Translations under genes and position numbers: made by a program | Shown here: piece after piece, positions 58,268 to 59,681 of the stretch | Layout: each line of letters begins with the position of its first letter | Numbering within the stretch: the stretch's first letter is position 1 | Origin: an uncultured Prevotella sp. | Lineage (GTDB): Bacteria; Bacteroidota; Bacteroidia; Bacteroidales; Bacteroidaceae | NCBI GenBank assembly: GCA_900555035.1 | Contig: USJX01000007.1 | Span: 1-59,681, forward strand | Direction: 5' to 3' | Length of the DNA stretch: 59,681 bases | The notes under the pieces: model-generated | Databases searched by the model: none | Told to the model about the DNA's origin: nothing | Seen by the model: only the letters and a program-made list of their open reading frames with translations

Positions 58268-59650
58268 ATGTCAAAACAGAAGACACTGAAAGGTAGCTTC
58301 TCTCTTTGCGGCAAGGGATTGCACACAGGCTTGAGCCTCACCGTGACTTTCAATCCTGCACCAGAGAACACCGGTTATAAGATACAGCGCATCGACCTCG
58401 AAGGCGAGCCTATCATCCAGGCTGTGGCTGAGAACGTCGTTGAAACCCAGCGTGGCACCGTACTCGGTAAGGGCGATATCCGCATCTCTACCATCGAGCA
58501 CGGTATGTCAGCACTCTATGCCCTCGGCATCGACAACTGTTTCATTCAGGTAAACGGTCCTGAGTTCCCTATCCTCGACGGCTCTGCATCCATGTATGTA
58601 GAGAAGATTCAGAGCGTAGGCATCCAGGAGCAGAATGCAGAGAAGGACTACTATATCATCCGTCATAAGATTGAGGTGAAGGACGACAACGGTTCTGTCA
58701 TCACCATCCTTCCAGACGAGGAGTTCAGTATCACGGCGATGTGTTCTTTCGAGAGCAAGTTCATCAACAGCCAGTTTGCTACCCTCGACAAAATGGAGAC
58801 CTATGTTGACGAGATTGCTTCTGCACGTACCTTCGTATTCGTTCGCGATATCATGCCATTGCTCCAGGCTAACCTTATCAAGGGTGGCGACTTGGACAAT
58901 GCCATCGTTATCTACGAGCGCCAGGTAGAGCAGGCTCAGCTCGATCAGCTCGCCGACCATCTCAAGGTACCTCACATGGATGCCAGCAAGTTGGGTTACA
59001 TCCAGCACCGCCCATTGCAGTGGGAGAACGAATGTACACGCCATAAACTGCTCGACATCATCGGCGATATGGCGCTCATCGGTAAGCCTATCAAGGGTCG
59101 CATCATCGCTACCCGTCCGGGCCATACCGTAAACAACAAGTTCGCCCGCCTCATGCGCAAGGAGATCCGCAAGCACGAAATCCAGGCTCCTATCTACGAT
59201 CCAAACGAGGAGCCAATCATGGATAACATCCGCATCCGCCAGCTCCTGCCTCATCGCTACCCTATGCAGTTGGTAGATAAGGTCATCGCCATGGGTCCTA
59301 CCAGCATCGTGGGCGTTAAGAACGTAACCAGCAACGAGCCATTCTTCACCGGTCACTTCCCAGAGGAGCCAGTAATGCCAGGCGTTCTCCAGGTAGAGGC
59401 GATGGCACAGTGTGGCGGTCTGCTCGTATTGAACCAGCTGGAAGAGCCTGAGCGCTGGAGCACTTACTTCATGAAGCTCGACGACGTGAAGTTCCGCAAG
59501 AAGGTGGTTCCAGGCGATACCCTCCTCTTCCGTGTGGAGTTGCTCGCACCCGTACGTCATGGCATCAGCTCTATGAAGGGCTACATGTTCGTAGGCGACC
59601 AGGTGGTGGCAGAGGCTACTTTCACTGCACAGATTGTTAAGAACAAGTAA
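58268..59650 (+). CDS. lpxC/fabZ: fused UDP-3-O-acyl-GlcNAc deacetylase / 3-hydroxyacyl-ACP dehydratase
   Basis: 460 residues. LpxC part (about 1-300): zinc deacetylase committing to lipid A, with STIEHGMSALYALGIDN for the first zinc His, GPEFPILDGSA, and CTRHKLLDIIGDMALIG for further ligands. FabZ part (about 315-460): hot-dog dehydratase with LLPHRYPMQLVDKV (catalytic His) and GHFPEEPVMPGVLQVEAMAQ. The fusion is a hallmark of Bacteroidota and places the enzymes competing for 3-hydroxyacyl-ACP in one chain. Confidence 0.97.
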   Translation: MSKQKTLKGSFSLCGKGLHTGLSLTVTFNPAPENTGYKIQRIDLEGEPIIQAVAENVVETQRGTVLGKGDIRISTIEHGMSALYALGIDNCFIQVNGPEFPILDGSASMYVEKIQSVGIQEQNAEKDYYIIRHKIEVKDDNGSVITILPDEEFSITAMCSFESKFINSQFATLDKMETYVDEIASARTFVFVRDIMPLLQANLIKGGDLDNAIVIYERQVEQAQLDQLADHLKVPHMDASKLGYIQHRPLQWENECTRHKLLDIIGDMALIGKPIKGRIIATRPGHTVNNKFARLMRKEIRKHEIQAPIYDPNEEPIMDNIRIRQLLPHRYPMQLVDKVIAMGPTSIVGVKNVTSNEPFFTGHFPEEPVMPGVLQVEAMAQCGGLLVLNQLEEPERWSTYFMKLDDVKFRKKVVPGDTLLFRVELLAPVRHGISSMKGYMFVGDQVVAEATFTAQIVKNK

Positions 59651-59665
59651 TAATAAGATAGAAAT

Positions 59666-59681
59666 ATGAATCAGATTAGTC
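59666..59681 (+). CDS. lpxA: start of lpxA (cut by the window end)
   Basis: ATG at 59666, 15 bp after the lpxC-fabZ stop; only the first five codons (MNQIS) are present. Identity is inferred from conserved lpxD-lpxC/fabZ-lpxA order and the start of LpxA proteins in relatives. Confidence 0.6.

Overview
The window reads as a chromosomal segment of a Bacteroidota bacterium, most probably Prevotellaceae (Prevotella/Segatella copri-like). Reasons: the LpxC-FabZ fusion and the DAHP synthase-chorismate mutase fusion, both typical of this phylum; the gene order phoH-purC-menG-aroE-purM-prfA-pyrF; outer-membrane and lipid A genes; and promoters of the Bacteroidota type (TTTG, 19-20 bp, TAnnTTTG), several matching exactly on both strands. 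Nearly everything is core metabolism or informational. I see no prophage, CRISPR array, complete insertion sequence, integrase or toxin-antitoxin pair.

Layout. 1-4.4 kb: a TM2 protein, a patatin-like lipase, an Xaa-Pro aminopeptidase and an exported C1 peptidase. 4.4-8 kb: recJ and recQ overlapping by one base. 8-14.6 kb (minus strand): branched-chain amino acid genes ilvD-ilvB-ilvN, then an acyl-ACP thioesterase, then ilvC with its own promoter and a long leader. 14.8-20.8 kb (minus): a GH51 arabinofuranosidase, folD, ffh and a secreted protein of unknown role. 20.9-26.9 kb (minus): the Phe/Tyr operon pheA-aminotransferase-DAHPS/CM-tyrA, followed by a GltD-like protein. It is preceded by a Phe/Tyr-rich leader peptide and an intrinsic terminator. 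27-32 kb (minus): pyrK-pyrD-small TPR-like protein, an XRE regulator, a 1-kb AT-rich gap, and holA. 32-36 kb (plus): a stand-alone HsdR_N nuclease-like protein, ugd, a MaoC dehydratase and a TerB/J-domain protein. 35.8-36.5 kb: a structure-rich non-coding stretch with an orphan promoter and a duplicated mini-ORF. 36.5-38.3 kb (minus): a zinc-ribbon protein and Nif3. 38.5-41.5 kb: agmatine deiminase, N-carbamoylputrescine amidase and an AEC transporter. 41.7-49.9 kb: an outer-membrane barrel, asnA, tRNA-Arg(CCG), pepT, a CPA2 antiporter and an M15-like DUF5715 protein. 50-59.7 kb (plus): phoH-purC-menG-aroE-purM-prfA-pyrF, then lpxD-lpxC/fabZ-lpxA (cut by the window end).

The most notable finding is the attenuator in front of pheA (26714-26869, minus). 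It is a 25-codon leader ORF in which 8 of 9 consecutive codons encode Phe or Tyr. A terminator hairpin follows, and a 7-nt segment near the end of the leader ORF can pair with the terminator's 5' arm and loop. An exact consensus promoter lies upstream, and I found no consensus promoter in the gaps between the four downstream aromatic genes, so one switch may set the whole pathway. Second-tier observations are several small dispersed palindromic repeat families in intergenic gaps (including one inside the pyrK leader), a 20-bp sequence shared by purC and purM, the long ilvC leader, and the structured region at 35.8-36.5 kb.
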